Assembly (NCBI GenBank): GCA_003281485.1 | Contig: QCBW01000014.1 | Coordinates: forward strand, 1-38,281 | Direction: 5' to 3' | Source of the DNA: Prochlorococcus sp. AG-347-J20 | Lineage (GTDB): Bacteria; Cyanobacteriota; Cyanobacteriia; PCC-6307; Cyanobiaceae | DNA: 38,281 nucleotides | Shown here: positions 20,424-28,196 of the stretch, one piece after another | Layout: every line of letters starts with the position of its first letter | Position numbering within the stretch: the stretch's first letter is position 1 | Translations under genes and position numbers: made by a program | Notes under the pieces: model-generated | What the model was told of the DNA's origin: nothing | Seen by the model: only the letters and a program-made list of their open reading frames with translations | Database searches by the model: none

Positions 20424-20990
20424 TTAATTAACTCCTATTAACTTTTGTCCATTTAATCTCTGCAGGACTCTTGAAATAATTAAATTGAGGGTTATTCTTT
20501 TCTCGTCTATAAGGAATGATTCAATAATGCTAGGTTTTTGGTTTGGTTTGGATAAAGAAATACTTTTTAATGAACTTATGTCATCCTTTTCAAAAGAAAG
20601 CCAAAAGCAGCAAGTATCTTTGATTTCGCAGTTTATTACCCAGCATTTATCTCCAGCAATGGGTCTGTAGGTGTTTTTGAGATTAATATTTATTATTTCT
20701 AAACCCCTTTGATTAATTTCTTCTGTTAAGGAAGGGATTAAATGGATTTTAATAAATTCTTGAAATGGCTTTTTCTCTATCGGGAGTTCTTTTTTGGGGT
20801 TAGGAATAGTTTTAACGGGAGCATTATTTTCATTTTTTAGGTTAATTTTAGGATCAGAATTATTTTGAGATTTAATATTAATTTCATTTGTGTTAATAAA
20901 TTTTTCTGATTTGGGATCTTTTATTTCATCAGATTTAAATTTATTTGTATTTTCGGATACTTCATTATTAGGTTCTAAATTTTCTTGCAT
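20424..20990 (-). CDS. DUF2996 family protein
   Basis: A 188-residue protein. The first 65 residues are low-complexity and rich in Asn, Lys, Glu and Pro, probably disordered. The rest fits the cyanobacterial DUF2996 pattern: KKPFQEFIKIHLIPSLTEEI, a central GDKCWVINCEIKDTCCFWLSF, and the C-terminal SIIESFLIDEKRITLNLII then LQRLNGQKLIGVN. Plant plastid homologues exist as I recall, consistent with a photosynthesis-related role, but the function is unknown. It is a soluble protein by sequence. The unusual CC pair near the middle could be checked for conservation. Confidence 0.8.
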   Translation of the reverse strand: MQENLEPNNEVSENTNKFKSDEIKDPKSEKFINTNEINIKSQNNSDPKINLKNENNAPVKTIPNPKKELPIEKKPFQEFIKIHLIPSLTEEINQRGLEIININLKNTYRPIAGDKCWVINCEIKDTCCFWLSFEKDDISSLKSISLSKPNQKPSIIESFLIDEKRITLNLIISRVLQRLNGQKLIGVN

Positions 20991-21057
20991 GAAATAATAT
21001 TGAATAACTTTATTATAAATTAAAAAAACATATTTTATAAATAACTACCTAAAATAT

Positions 21058-21501
21058 CTACCATTCATCATTATCGTTATCCCAGTCATCATTGTTATTG
21101 GTTCTATTTGAATAATTTTGCTCTCTTCTCAAATTACTCTCTTCAGAATTTTTGACTACTCTGTAATTAACAGATATTGTTGGTTGACTGTCTCTAATAT
21201 CTCTCTGTGGCGGCATTTCAGTATTTGACTTCATAACTCCATCATTATCTGGAGGTTCATAATTTTCTTCCATATCTTCAACAGTATTTTCTTTATATTT
21301 AGTAATTGTCGTACTTAATAACGTGCTTATAAATAACCCAGAGAAAAAAGAAATACTGATTAACTTACCTATACTTACTTGCTGAGCCGTCCATTTAAAG
21401 TATCTAAATGAAGATTTCTGATTATTATTTGTATAAAGTAAAATTTGAAGGGTTATTATTAAAAAAAAAGATAATAATAAAAATTTTTTCTTAAAAATCA
21501 T
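21058..21501 (-). CDS. Hypothetical two-helix membrane protein with charged tail
   Basis: A 147-residue protein with hydrophobic helices at about residues 6-23 (KFLLLSFFLIITLQILLYT) and 45-66 (GKLISISFFSGLFISTLLSTT), joined by a short loop of about 20 residues. The C-terminal 75 residues are polar, with an acidic stretch (VEDMEENYEPPDNDG) and an Asn/Asp-rich end (NNNDDWDNDNDEW). The helix-loop-helix plus cytoplasmic tail recalls the LapA/DUF1049 layout, but I cannot confirm the family. It sits 64 bp downstream of the RNB-like gene on the same strand. Confidence 0.65.
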   Translation of the reverse strand: MIFKKKFLLLSFFLIITLQILLYTNNNQKSSFRYFKWTAQQVSIGKLISISFFSGLFISTLLSTTITKYKENTVEDMEENYEPPDNDGVMKSNTEMPPQRDIRDSQPTISVNYRVVKNSEESNLRREQNYSNRTNNNDDWDNDNDEW

Positions 21502-21565
21502 TCTAATAATTTGTCTTCGTTTTATTATTGTCTGAGGGTTTCATAATTTTTTTGAAAAAATTTTT

Positions 21566-23788
21566 TTATATTAATTCTAAATCAATTTGATATTTTAGAA
21601 TATCTACTTTAATAATTTTTACTTCTATTTCGTCTCCAATTTTATATGATTTCTTAGATTTTCTTCCAATCAATAAATTTTGTCTTGATCTATATTCATA
21701 CCAATCATTATTTAAAGTGCTTACATGGACAAGACCTTCCACATTTAATTCTGATATCTCTACAAAAAAGCCATAACTTTGTACTGACAAGATGAAACCA
21801 CTATAAATATTGTTTAATGATTTTTCTGCCTTCCTAACTTTTTTTATGCTTACCATATTAGATTTATATTGGTTTACTTTGTACTTATATTCATTAAGTT
21901 TGTCGATAACAAAATTATTAAATAACATATCTATATTTCTTGAAATTGAAGAATTAAATATATCCCAATTTACTGATTTCAATGAATTACTCTCTAATAT
22001 ATTTATTTCATTTACATTATTTTTCTTTGATTTCTTACCATTTACAATCAAATTGAAAATGCAGTACTGATTAATAAGGTTGGTAAAGTCATATCCAGGA
22101 ACAGTCCATGGAGAGGCAAATAGTTTTTTTGATACATCATTGTCTACATCTTTAGGACTCAGGTTAACATCAAGTTCCTTAAATTCATTTATTAAAAGTC
22201 TATGTAAAATTCTTTTTTTACTATCATCACCACATAATTTAATTAATTGATCAAATGTTAAATTGCCATCTTCATTAAGCTCTATATCTTTATCGAAAAA
22301 TTCTGAATTTTTGATGATTTCATTTGCATTAATGTGATCTAAACCATTTAAAAAATATCCTGCGCTTCTTAAGCTATATTGATTTGAATGCTTGAACCAT
22401 ATTAAATTCGCTTCAAGTAGTATTGGAGAAAGATATGTTTGGCAATCTTCTTTTTTTAATGGTTCAAAATATCCTTTTGAATATTCAGCTGGGTTATGAA
22501 TGAAAAATTCATTTAAAATGTCAATTTTATTAAGTGGAGCAGGGATTTCAGCATTACCTTCCAAGAGATGTTTTTGTCTAAATGAAGTTGAAATTTCCAA
22601 TATTTTATCTAAATCCTCTATATATTCTTTTATAGGTTTTAAAATTCGTGAAGTTATTCTATTCTTACTTTTTCTTGATAGAAGGGCATCAGTATGCTCA
22701 CTTCCAACAATAAAAGCACACTTTACTAAAGTTAGGTGAAATGACCACTCGGTTATTTCATTTTCGCTATTTAAATTTAAGCAGAGGCTTATTGCTTCAT
22801 TCTTTTCACCTAAGTAAAATTTAGAAGCACTTACTATGGAATCAGAAAGATAGTTTTGCCAATTCTCCAAAAAGGGTAATGATTCAAAACAACTAAAGAA
22901 TGTTTCTAAGGATTTTTTACTGTTAAGTTCTACTCTTTCTGCAAGATTATTTGTATGTAACCATAATTTAGTATTATTCTCATTTCCATGCTCTATTTGA
23001 ATCAATGGGAGCATTGGAGAATCATCTGAATTCCAACTTTTGAATAAATAAGATTTTTTTTCAGATAAGTCTATTCTTTCCCTCTTTTCTGTCTTCTTAG
23101 ATTGAATAAGATTTTCATTGCATAATTTCACTATATTGCTTTTGGATAAAACAAAATCTGTATCTAATTCTTCATTGTCTTTTAGTTGAAGTTCTTGTGT
23201 TACATGGCCTAATCCTTCGTCTTGACCTATGGGGAATTTATCAATTTCAACTTTTACTATATTCTTATTTTCTGGAATGTAGATAAATTTCTTATCTTCT
23301 TTTGGAAGTTTTATTTTTGAAAGAATCCTGTCATCAATAGGAATAGCATATATATCATTATTTATACTTTCAACTTTAGAAAGAAGTATTTGATTCGTTC
23401 TTTCAAGAATACAATCAACTATTCCTTCTGGGGACCTTCTTCTGTAGCCTTCTTTTATTATCCTTACTAAAACTTTATCTCCATTCCAGGCATGATTAAG
23501 TAAATTTTCTTTTATGTAAATATCTTCTTTGTTTTTCTCTCTAACAGCAAAGCAATAACCTTTGCTACTACATCTTATTTTAGCGACGATATGATTGCTA
23601 TCTTTTGTGCAGATATATTCATTATCGGAATTTTTATTTATTATTTCTAGTTTCTCAAGAGCTATTAAAGCGATATCTAATTTATCCTTATCGGATTTCT
23701 TTGTTATTTTTAATGATCTGCATAATTTTTTATATTCTAACCCTTCTGATTGATTCAGATTGTCAATTATTGAAGATGTTGTAAACAT
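21566..23788 (-). CDS. RNase II/RNB-like protein with degenerate catalytic centre
   Basis: A 740-residue protein with exoribonuclease II architecture: an N-terminal winged-helix-like part (SIIDNLNQSEGLEYKKLCRS), a cold-shock-like OB fold (AKIRCSSKGYCFAVREKNK, DKVLVRIIKEGYRRRSPEG), a central RNB-like region, and a C-terminal S1 domain (IYSGFILSVQSYGFFVEIS, VEGLVHVSTL). In active RNB enzymes the centre begins with a motif holding four Asp residues (I-D-x3-T/A-x-D-x-D-D-A); here the aligned segment is LIQIEHGNENNTKLWLHTNN with none of them. The usual SPIRRYxD block appears as SPWTVPGYDFTNLINQY, lacking both Arg. RNA binding is likely kept, hydrolysis probably not. The frame is otherwise intact. 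Confidence 0.8.
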   Translation of the reverse strand: MFTTSSIIDNLNQSEGLEYKKLCRSLKITKKSDKDKLDIALIALEKLEIINKNSDNEYICTKDSNHIVAKIRCSSKGYCFAVREKNKEDIYIKENLLNHAWNGDKVLVRIIKEGYRRRSPEGIVDCILERTNQILLSKVESINNDIYAIPIDDRILSKIKLPKEDKKFIYIPENKNIVKVEIDKFPIGQDEGLGHVTQELQLKDNEELDTDFVLSKSNIVKLCNENLIQSKKTEKRERIDLSEKKSYLFKSWNSDDSPMLPLIQIEHGNENNTKLWLHTNNLAERVELNSKKSLETFFSCFESLPFLENWQNYLSDSIVSASKFYLGEKNEAISLCLNLNSENEITEWSFHLTLVKCAFIVGSEHTDALLSRKSKNRITSRILKPIKEYIEDLDKILEISTSFRQKHLLEGNAEIPAPLNKIDILNEFFIHNPAEYSKGYFEPLKKEDCQTYLSPILLEANLIWFKHSNQYSLRSAGYFLNGLDHINANEIIKNSEFFDKDIELNEDGNLTFDQLIKLCGDDSKKRILHRLLINEFKELDVNLSPKDVDNDVSKKLFASPWTVPGYDFTNLINQYCIFNLIVNGKKSKKNNVNEINILESNSLKSVNWDIFNSSISRNIDMLFNNFVIDKLNEYKYKVNQYKSNMVSIKKVRKAEKSLNNIYSGFILSVQSYGFFVEISELNVEGLVHVSTLNNDWYEYRSRQNLLIGRKSKKSYKIGDEIEVKIIKVDILKYQIDLELI

Positions 23789-23862
23789 GATATGAACTAA
23801 AAATTATACTTAAATTAAGTTTTTTATATTCTTAATATTACACCTTTTATCCAAGCTTATAA

Positions 23863-24174
23863 CTAATTATTTTCTTTGTCTTCTTTTTCTGCTCTCTTTA
23901 TAGCGAATGAGTTTATTAATAGCCTTATACCTATAATAAAAAATGTTATCGAGGCTACTGACTTAAGAACTACTTCGGGTAAAAAACTAGAAATAGAACC
24001 TCCTGTTAAAGCTCCAAGTAAACTTGCCAATACAAGTGCAGAAGAAGATCCTAAAAGAACTGCTAAGGGTTTATTTGAAGTGCCGCTTATAGTTAGGGTG
24101 GCTAATTGGGTTTTGTCACCTAATTCAGCTATGAAAACTGTTATAAATGTTGATAGTAATAAACTTATAACCAT
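23863..24174 (-). CDS. UPF0016/GDT1 half-transporter, second gene
   Basis: A 103-residue membrane protein with three hydrophobic helices and the family signature ELGDKTQLATLTISG (residues about 16-30). Full UPF0016 proteins (TMEM165, Gdt1, cyanobacterial Mnx, plastid PAM71) carry two such repeats in one chain and move Mn(II) or Ca(II); here each repeat is its own gene. Its ATG follows directly on the stop codon of the upstream half, so the two are surely coexpressed and probably form a heterodimer. In cyanobacteria these carriers supply or remove Mn relevant to photosystem II. The cation is inferred from the family. It ends in a charged tail KRAEKEDKENN. Confidence 0.88.
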   Translation of the reverse strand: MVISLLLSTFITVFIAELGDKTQLATLTISGTSNKPLAVLLGSSSALVLASLLGALTGGSISSFLPEVVLKSVASITFFIIGIRLLINSFAIKRAEKEDKENN

Positions 24175-24501
24175 TTATGAAAAGTTTTTGAATGCATCAT
24201 AGGCTAAAAATATACTTATTATCATCATTAAAACACCTGTAAATAAAGAAAAGTTGCTTGGCGATATTTTTTTAGATAACCATTTACCAATAAGCACACC
24301 AACTACGCTTGAGCTTATCAAAGCTAGAGAACTTCCAAGAAAAACAATTATAGGCTTGCCCGATTCAGCAGAAAGCATTAGTGTAGCTATCTGCGTTTTA
24401 TCTCCCAGTTCAGCAATAAAAATTGTTGTAAAAGTGGTAATAAGTACAGACAAGAAACTTTTTTCTATATTATTTTCTTTTTTTTCTAATTTACTATTCA
24501 T
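24175..24501 (-). CDS. UPF0016/GDT1 half-transporter, first gene
   Basis: A 108-residue membrane protein, the other half of the split UPF0016 pair. The signature ELGDKTQIATLMLSAESGKP lies at residues 30-49 after a basic N-terminal leader (MNSKLEKKENNIEKS), with two further helices (IIVFLGSSLALISSSVVGVL and LFTGVLMMIISIFLAYDAF). Its start overlaps the stop of the YkgJ-like gene by 4 bp and its stop abuts the start of the second half with no spacer, giving a three-gene translationally coupled unit. The opposite orientation expected of the two halves would form a dual-topology carrier. Confidence 0.88.
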   Translation of the reverse strand: MNSKLEKKENNIEKSFLSVLITTFTTIFIAELGDKTQIATLMLSAESGKPIIVFLGSSLALISSSVVGVLIGKWLSKKISPSNFSLFTGVLMMIISIFLAYDAFKNFS

Positions 24502-24845
24502 TTCCCAGTAACAGCCATTCTAAAACTTTTCATTACTTGACTATTTTGTCCATAATTTGATGCAATATGTTGTTTGCAGCATTCTATGAGAAATTTGTCA
24601 CCAGATTTTAAATACCCTTTAAATGCCATAGAAAATTCATTAACTCGGCAAAAATGAGGTCTAGTTTCGTAAATCATACATTTTTTATTTTCTCTGTCTA
24701 GATTCTTACACCATCCGTCTTTATCTGTCATTGAATGAATTAAAGCTAAATCTTCTTTGTTAAGTTTGTCAGAGATATCGTTTCTTTCGGCCAAGTCGAA
24801 TTTACAACAAGCTCCGCAATTTTCTACACATGTCCATGATTTCAT
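24498..24845 (-). CDS. YkgJ-family cysteine-cluster protein
   Basis: A 115-residue protein with a Cys pattern of the YkgJ/Fe-S-or-Zn type: CVENCGACCKFD (residues 5-16), then WCKNLDRENKKCMIYETRPHFCR (near 45-67, split by polar residues) and a last CC pair near 89. Such proteins bind a metal cluster, often with unknown substrate. It is first in a unit with the two UPF0016 half-transporters, its stop overlapping the next start by 4 bp; the metal-binding pattern next to a metal carrier is suggestive but unproven. It is divergent from the Psb30-like gene. Confidence 0.85.
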   Translation of the reverse strand: MKSWTCVENCGACCKFDLAERNDISDKLNKEDLALIHSMTDKDGWCKNLDRENKKCMIYETRPHFCRVNEFSMAFKGYLKSGDKFLIECCKQHIASNYGQNSQVMKSFRMAVTGK

Positions 24846-24926
24846 AATTTAATTCAATCTCGTAACGTATTAGTACAGAACTTTCATTTATTTGTAAAAA
24901 TAGTATCACAAAACATACTAATTATT

Positions 24927-25004
24927 ATGGCAACACTTATACCATTAGCTGTCGTAGCACTAGCAGGACCAGCAATAATAGCTCTAGTTTTTTATCGTAG
25001 ATAA
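24927..25004 (+). CDS. psb30: Psb30/Ycf12-like photosystem II small subunit (candidate)
   Basis: A 25-residue single-helix peptide starting at ATG 24927. The sequence reads LIPLAVVALAGPAIIALVFYRR after the first three residues, which resembles the core of Psb30 (L-x-A-x-V-x-L-x-GP-x-VI-x-RR). Usual Psb30 is about 33 residues with several more at the N terminus and an RRGNL end; here both ends are shorter. Psb30 sits at the periphery of photosystem II near cytochrome b559. The HAD gene follows 15 bp later on the same strand. The coding call is supported by position and composition; the family call is by motif only. Confidence 0.6.
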   Translation: MATLIPLAVVALAGPAIIALVFYRR

Positions 25005-25019
25005 AAGAAAGTCTTCTTC

Positions 25020-25781
25020 GTGAATTATCTTGAGGGTGTTTATTGGGACTTTGATGGTACTATTGCAAATACTGAATTAGAGGCACATTTACCTGCCTTT
25101 AATAAAGCCTTTAAAGACTTTGGTATTAAATGGAATTGGGACCCAAATAAATACATAGAGCTTTTGAGAATAAATGGGGGCAAAAATAGGATTGCCTACT
25201 ATTCTAAATTAAATAATGATAAATTTTCTGAAGATTTAATTATCAAAATTCATGAAAAAAAACAGTTCCATTATCTAGAAATAATAAAGAAAAATTGCGT
25301 TGAATTTAAAACTGGTGTATTTAGATTAATAAACGAATTACATAGTAAAAAAGTAAGACAATTTATTGTTACTTCAAGTTCAAGAAAGCAAGTTGATTTA
25401 CTTATTAAAAATCTATTTAATGACTTTAACCCCTTTGAGTTCGTCATTTCAAGCGAAGACGTTGAATTAAAAAAACCAAATCCACTTCCATATCTTAAGG
25501 CAATTCAACAAAGTGGTATAAAAGAAAATAAATCAATAGTTTTCGAAGATTCTAATCCAGGATTGAAATCTTCCTTAGCTGCAAACTTGCCAACAGTTTT
25601 TGTTCCTTCAAATATCCCAATAGTCCTTGAGGAAAATATTAAATTAGATTGTATTTTGAACAGCCTTGGTGATGAGAATAATATGGCAAAAGTAATTAAA
25701 GGCCCTAAACTAAAAAAATCATATGTTGATCATAGCTTCCTGAGTGATTATTTAATGACTATTAGTGATGCAAAAAACTAA
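25020..25781 (+). CDS. HAD-superfamily phosphatase, CbbY-like
   Basis: A 253-residue hydrolase starting at GTG 25020. All four HAD motifs are visible: DFDGT (D10, D12), the Ser/Thr motif VTSSSRKQ, the Lys motif ELKKPNPLPY, and the acidic motif VFEDSNPGLKSS. A helical cap lies between motifs I and II, as in the beta-phosphoglucomutase/CbbY group. CbbY in photosynthetic bacteria removes xylulose 1,5-bisphosphate, an inhibitor of Rubisco; that role here is inference, and phosphoglycolate phosphatase or another sugar phosphatase is possible. It overlaps the following ycf20 by 14 bp. Confidence 0.88.
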   Translation: MNYLEGVYWDFDGTIANTELEAHLPAFNKAFKDFGIKWNWDPNKYIELLRINGGKNRIAYYSKLNNDKFSEDLIIKIHEKKQFHYLEIIKKNCVEFKTGVFRLINELHSKKVRQFIVTSSSRKQVDLLIKNLFNDFNPFEFVISSEDVELKKPNPLPYLKAIQQSGIKENKSIVFEDSNPGLKSSLAANLPTVFVPSNIPIVLEENIKLDCILNSLGDENNMAKVIKGPKLKKSYVDHSFLSDYLMTISDAKN

Positions 25782-26094
25782 TTTTTCAAGAATTACATAC
25801 CAATTAAATAATATATTTTTTGGTTTTCTAAGTGATACTTGGAGGTCAAAATCTATTAGTCTAATTTCTGTTTTAAGTGGTTATTTTTTGTTCGCAAATT
25901 TTCTAACGAAATTTATATCTGAAGGGAAAAATGAGTTAATAATGGTTCCAATAATTATTGTTTTTATTGAAATTATTATTAGAATTAAGCCTTCCTCAAG
26001 TTCAAAACTTTATGATATATGGTCCGTAGTTGATAAATTAAGAATCGGTGCAATCTACGCTATTGTACTTGAGGCATTTAAATTAGGATCTTAA
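25768..26094 (+). CDS. ycf20: Ycf20/DUF565 membrane protein
   Basis: A 108-residue protein. ATG 25768 lies within the 3' end of the HAD gene; a GTG directly before it is also in frame. The N-terminal RITYQLNNIFFGFLSDTWRSKSI and the following helices (ISLISVLSGYFLFANFL, ELIMVPIIIVFIEIIIR) plus the C-terminal YDIWSVVDKLRIGAIYAIVLEAFKLG match Ycf20 (DUF565), kept in cyanobacteria and plastids. In Chlamydomonas and Arabidopsis a Ycf20-like protein affects non-photochemical quenching; the role in cyanobacteria is unknown. It is convergent with rpmF, with 3 bp between the stops. Confidence 0.88.
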   Translation: MQKTNFSRITYQLNNIFFGFLSDTWRSKSISLISVLSGYFLFANFLTKFISEGKNELIMVPIIIVFIEIIIRIKPSSSSKLYDIWSVVDKLRIGAIYAIVLEAFKLGS

Positions 26095-26097
26095 AAT

Positions 26098-26271
26098 CTA
26101 TTCTTCTTCTTCTTCTTCTTCAATAGGGTAAACAAATCCTTGAGCTTTACCAGTTAAAACTGATTTACCTAGAGATATAGCTTTTTGAGCTGCTACTGCC
26201 GCCTTCCCTTTCCAGACAGCATGCCTTTGATTTCTTTTGCTCTTTGATTTTTTCTTCTTTGGTACAGCCAT
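26098..26271 (-). CDS. rpmF: Ribosomal protein bL32
   Basis: A 57-residue large-subunit ribosomal protein. The start [20 protein letters not shown] is diagnostic of bacterial L32. It then reads [25 protein letters not shown] and ends in seven Glu residues encoded by seven consecutive identical codons (plus-strand TTC repeat 26101-26121). The zinc-binding Cys pairs seen in many L32 proteins are absent, giving the Cys-free form common in cyanobacteria and plastids. It is a single gene, divergent from the ftsH-like gene across about 130 bp. Confidence 0.96.
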   Translation of the reverse strand: MAVPKKKKSKSKRNQRHAVWKGKAAVAAQKAISLGKSVLTGKAQGFVYPIEEEEEEE

Positions 26272-26366
26272 TCTGTTTCTTTATTTCCATATAATAATAT
26301 AACCTTTAACTGGTTAACTCCAAAACTTTTAAGTATATTTTGTTTATATTCGTCAATTTTTTAAAT

Positions 26367-26380
26367 AAGCATATATGCTT
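26367..26380. repeat. 14-bp perfect palindrome upstream of the FtsH-like gene
   Basis: AAGCATATATGCTT is perfectly self-complementary and lies 22 bp before the GTG start at 26403, in the gap between rpmF and the FtsH-like gene. It could be an operator for a dimeric regulator or form a small hairpin near the start of the message. In such AT-rich DNA chance palindromes occur, though one with two G/C pairs per arm directly before a start is worth noting. Confidence 0.4.
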
Positions 26381-26402
26381 TATTAATAACTTGTAAAGAT
26401 TA

Positions 26403-28157
26403 GTGTTTAGATCAAAATTCTCATATTCAAATTCTAAATCAAGTTATTCGGATCTTCTAAGGGATATAGAGGCTGGAAATATAGAATCAATATTTTTCTA
26501 TCCTAGACAGAGAGAAATTGATGTTCTGTATAAAAGTGGCGATAAATTTAAAATACCTATTCTTTACAACGACCAATTAATCCTTGAAAAGGCTTATGAA
26601 AATAAAGTAGAACTTACAGTAAACAATAGTAGAAAAGAAGCCTCAGCTGCTAATTCATTTGCTTCAATAAGTCTTTTTCTGATTTTTATATTAGCTATAG
26701 TCCTAATCTTGAGGAGTACATCAAAATTAGCTTCTAGAGCTTTTGGTTTTACCAAAAATAGAGCTAAATTTGTAACTATTGATGATGTAGAAACAAGATT
26801 CGATGACGTAGCTGGTGTGCCTGAAGCCGCTGAGGAATTAAAAGAGGTAATAACTTTTTTGAAAGAACCAAAAAAATTTGAAAATCTAGGAGCCAAAGTT
26901 CCAAAAGGAGTACTCTTAATTGGCCCTCCTGGAACAGGTAAAACATTATTGGCTAAAGCAATTGCCGGTGAATCAGGTGTGCCTTTTCTCTCAATATCGG
27001 CATCTGAATTTGTAGAACTTTTTGTTGGTGTTGGCGCAAGTAGAGTTAGAGAGCTATTCTTCAAGGCCAAAGAAAAATCTCCTTGCATAATTTTTATTGA
27101 CGAAATTGACTCAATTGGTAGGCAAAGAGGGTCTGGGATCGGAGGTGGAAATGATGAAAGAGAACAAACCCTTAATCAGCTTCTAACTGAATTAGATGGT
27201 TTTGCTGATAATTCAGGCATTATTGTATTAGCCGCTACTAATAGACCAGATATTTTAGATGCAGCATTATTAAGACCTGGAAGATTTGATAGAAAAATAG
27301 AAGTAATGCTTCCAGATTTAGATGGAAGAAAAAAAATTCTTTCAGTTCATTCTCTCTCTAAGCCACTTTCAAGCAAAGTTGATTTAGGATATTGGGCTTC
27401 TAGAACAGTTGGATTTTCTGGGGCAGATCTTGCGAATTTGATGAATGAGAGCGCTATTCACTGTGCAAGAGATGAATCCAAATTAATCAGTGATCTTCAT
27501 ATAGAAAATGCTCTCGATAAAATTACAATTGGCCTGCGGAGTTCTTTAATAACTTCTCCAAATATGAAGAAAATTATTGCTTATAACGAAGTAGGTAGAG
27601 CAATTGTATCTGCTGTGAGAAATGGGATTGAATCAGTTGATAAGATTACAATTTTACCTAGGTCTGGATCTCTAGGAGGATATACAAAAATATGCCCAGA
27701 TGAAGATGTAATTTCTAGTGGCTTGATTTCAAAAAAATTATTATTTTCAAAAATAGAAATTGCTCTAGCTGGAAGAGCAGCAGAAACGCTAGTTTTTGGT
27801 GCAAGCGAAATTACACAATGCTCCGTAAATGATATCTCTTATGCGACGAATGTTGTAAGAGAAATGGTTACAAAATATGGATTTTCAATTATTGGTCCAA
27901 TTTCAATGGAATCCAATAATAATGAAATGTTTTTGGGGGATGGATTATTCACAAGAAAGCCCCTCATAGCAGAAAATACTAGTTCTAGAATAGATAATGA
28001 AATCATAAAAATTTCTAAAGCTTCATTAAATAATTCAATGGAAATTTTGAAGAAAAATAGAGTTTTACTAGATAAATTAGTTGATATACTTTTAAATCAA
28101 GAAACTATAGACAAACAAGTTTTTAAATTAACAACTTCTCAATTGTTGAAAATCTGA
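26403..28157 (+). CDS. FtsH-like AAA+ protein with lost zinc-protease motif
   Basis: A 584-residue FtsH homologue from GTG 26403. The AAA+ part is intact: Walker A GPPGTGKT at 174-181, Walker [13 protein letters not shown], and the second region of homology [21 protein letters not shown]. One membrane helix is clear at about residues 84-104; the N-terminal helix of ordinary FtsH is not evident. In the protease domain the HEAGH motif is replaced by NEVGR (N395, E396, R399), removing both zinc-binding His; the later Asp ligand (D477, in NDIS) is kept. This is the state of plastid FtsHi proteins. It likely unfolds or chaperones substrates or joins active FtsH hexamers. Family length is usually 600-640. 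Confidence 0.93.
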   Translation: MFRSKFSYSNSKSSYSDLLRDIEAGNIESIFFYPRQREIDVLYKSGDKFKIPILYNDQLILEKAYENKVELTVNNSRKEASAANSFASISLFLIFILAIVLILRSTSKLASRAFGFTKNRAKFVTIDDVETRFDDVAGVPEAAEELKEVITFLKEPKKFENLGAKVPKGVLLIGPPGTGKTLLAKAIAGESGVPFLSISASEFVELFVGVGASRVRELFFKAKEKSPCIIFIDEIDSIGRQRGSGIGGGNDEREQTLNQLLTELDGFADNSGIIVLAATNRPDILDAALLRPGRFDRKIEVMLPDLDGRKKILSVHSLSKPLSSKVDLGYWASRTVGFSGADLANLMNESAIHCARDESKLISDLHIENALDKITIGLRSSLITSPNMKKIIAYNEVGRAIVSAVRNGIESVDKITILPRSGSLGGYTKICPDEDVISSGLISKKLLFSKIEIALAGRAAETLVFGASEITQCSVNDISYATNVVREMVTKYGFSIIGPISMESNNNEMFLGDGLFTRKPLIAENTSSRIDNEIIKISKASLNNSMEILKKNRVLLDKLVDILLNQETIDKQVFKLTTSQLLKI

Positions 28158-28196
28158 TTTGATTGTTTTAAATTAAATAAAAAATATAATATTTTC

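Noticed and set aside
26101..26121. TTC trinucleotide repeat as a possible microsatellite
   Set aside because: It encodes the Glu run at the end of ribosomal protein bL32; acidic tails are common in this family in cyanobacteria.
26594..27088. Minus-strand frame of 164 codons inside the FtsH-like gene
   Set aside because: Long but antisense to the conserved AAA+ core; low-complexity Ser/Ala/Thr composition is typical of a shadow frame.
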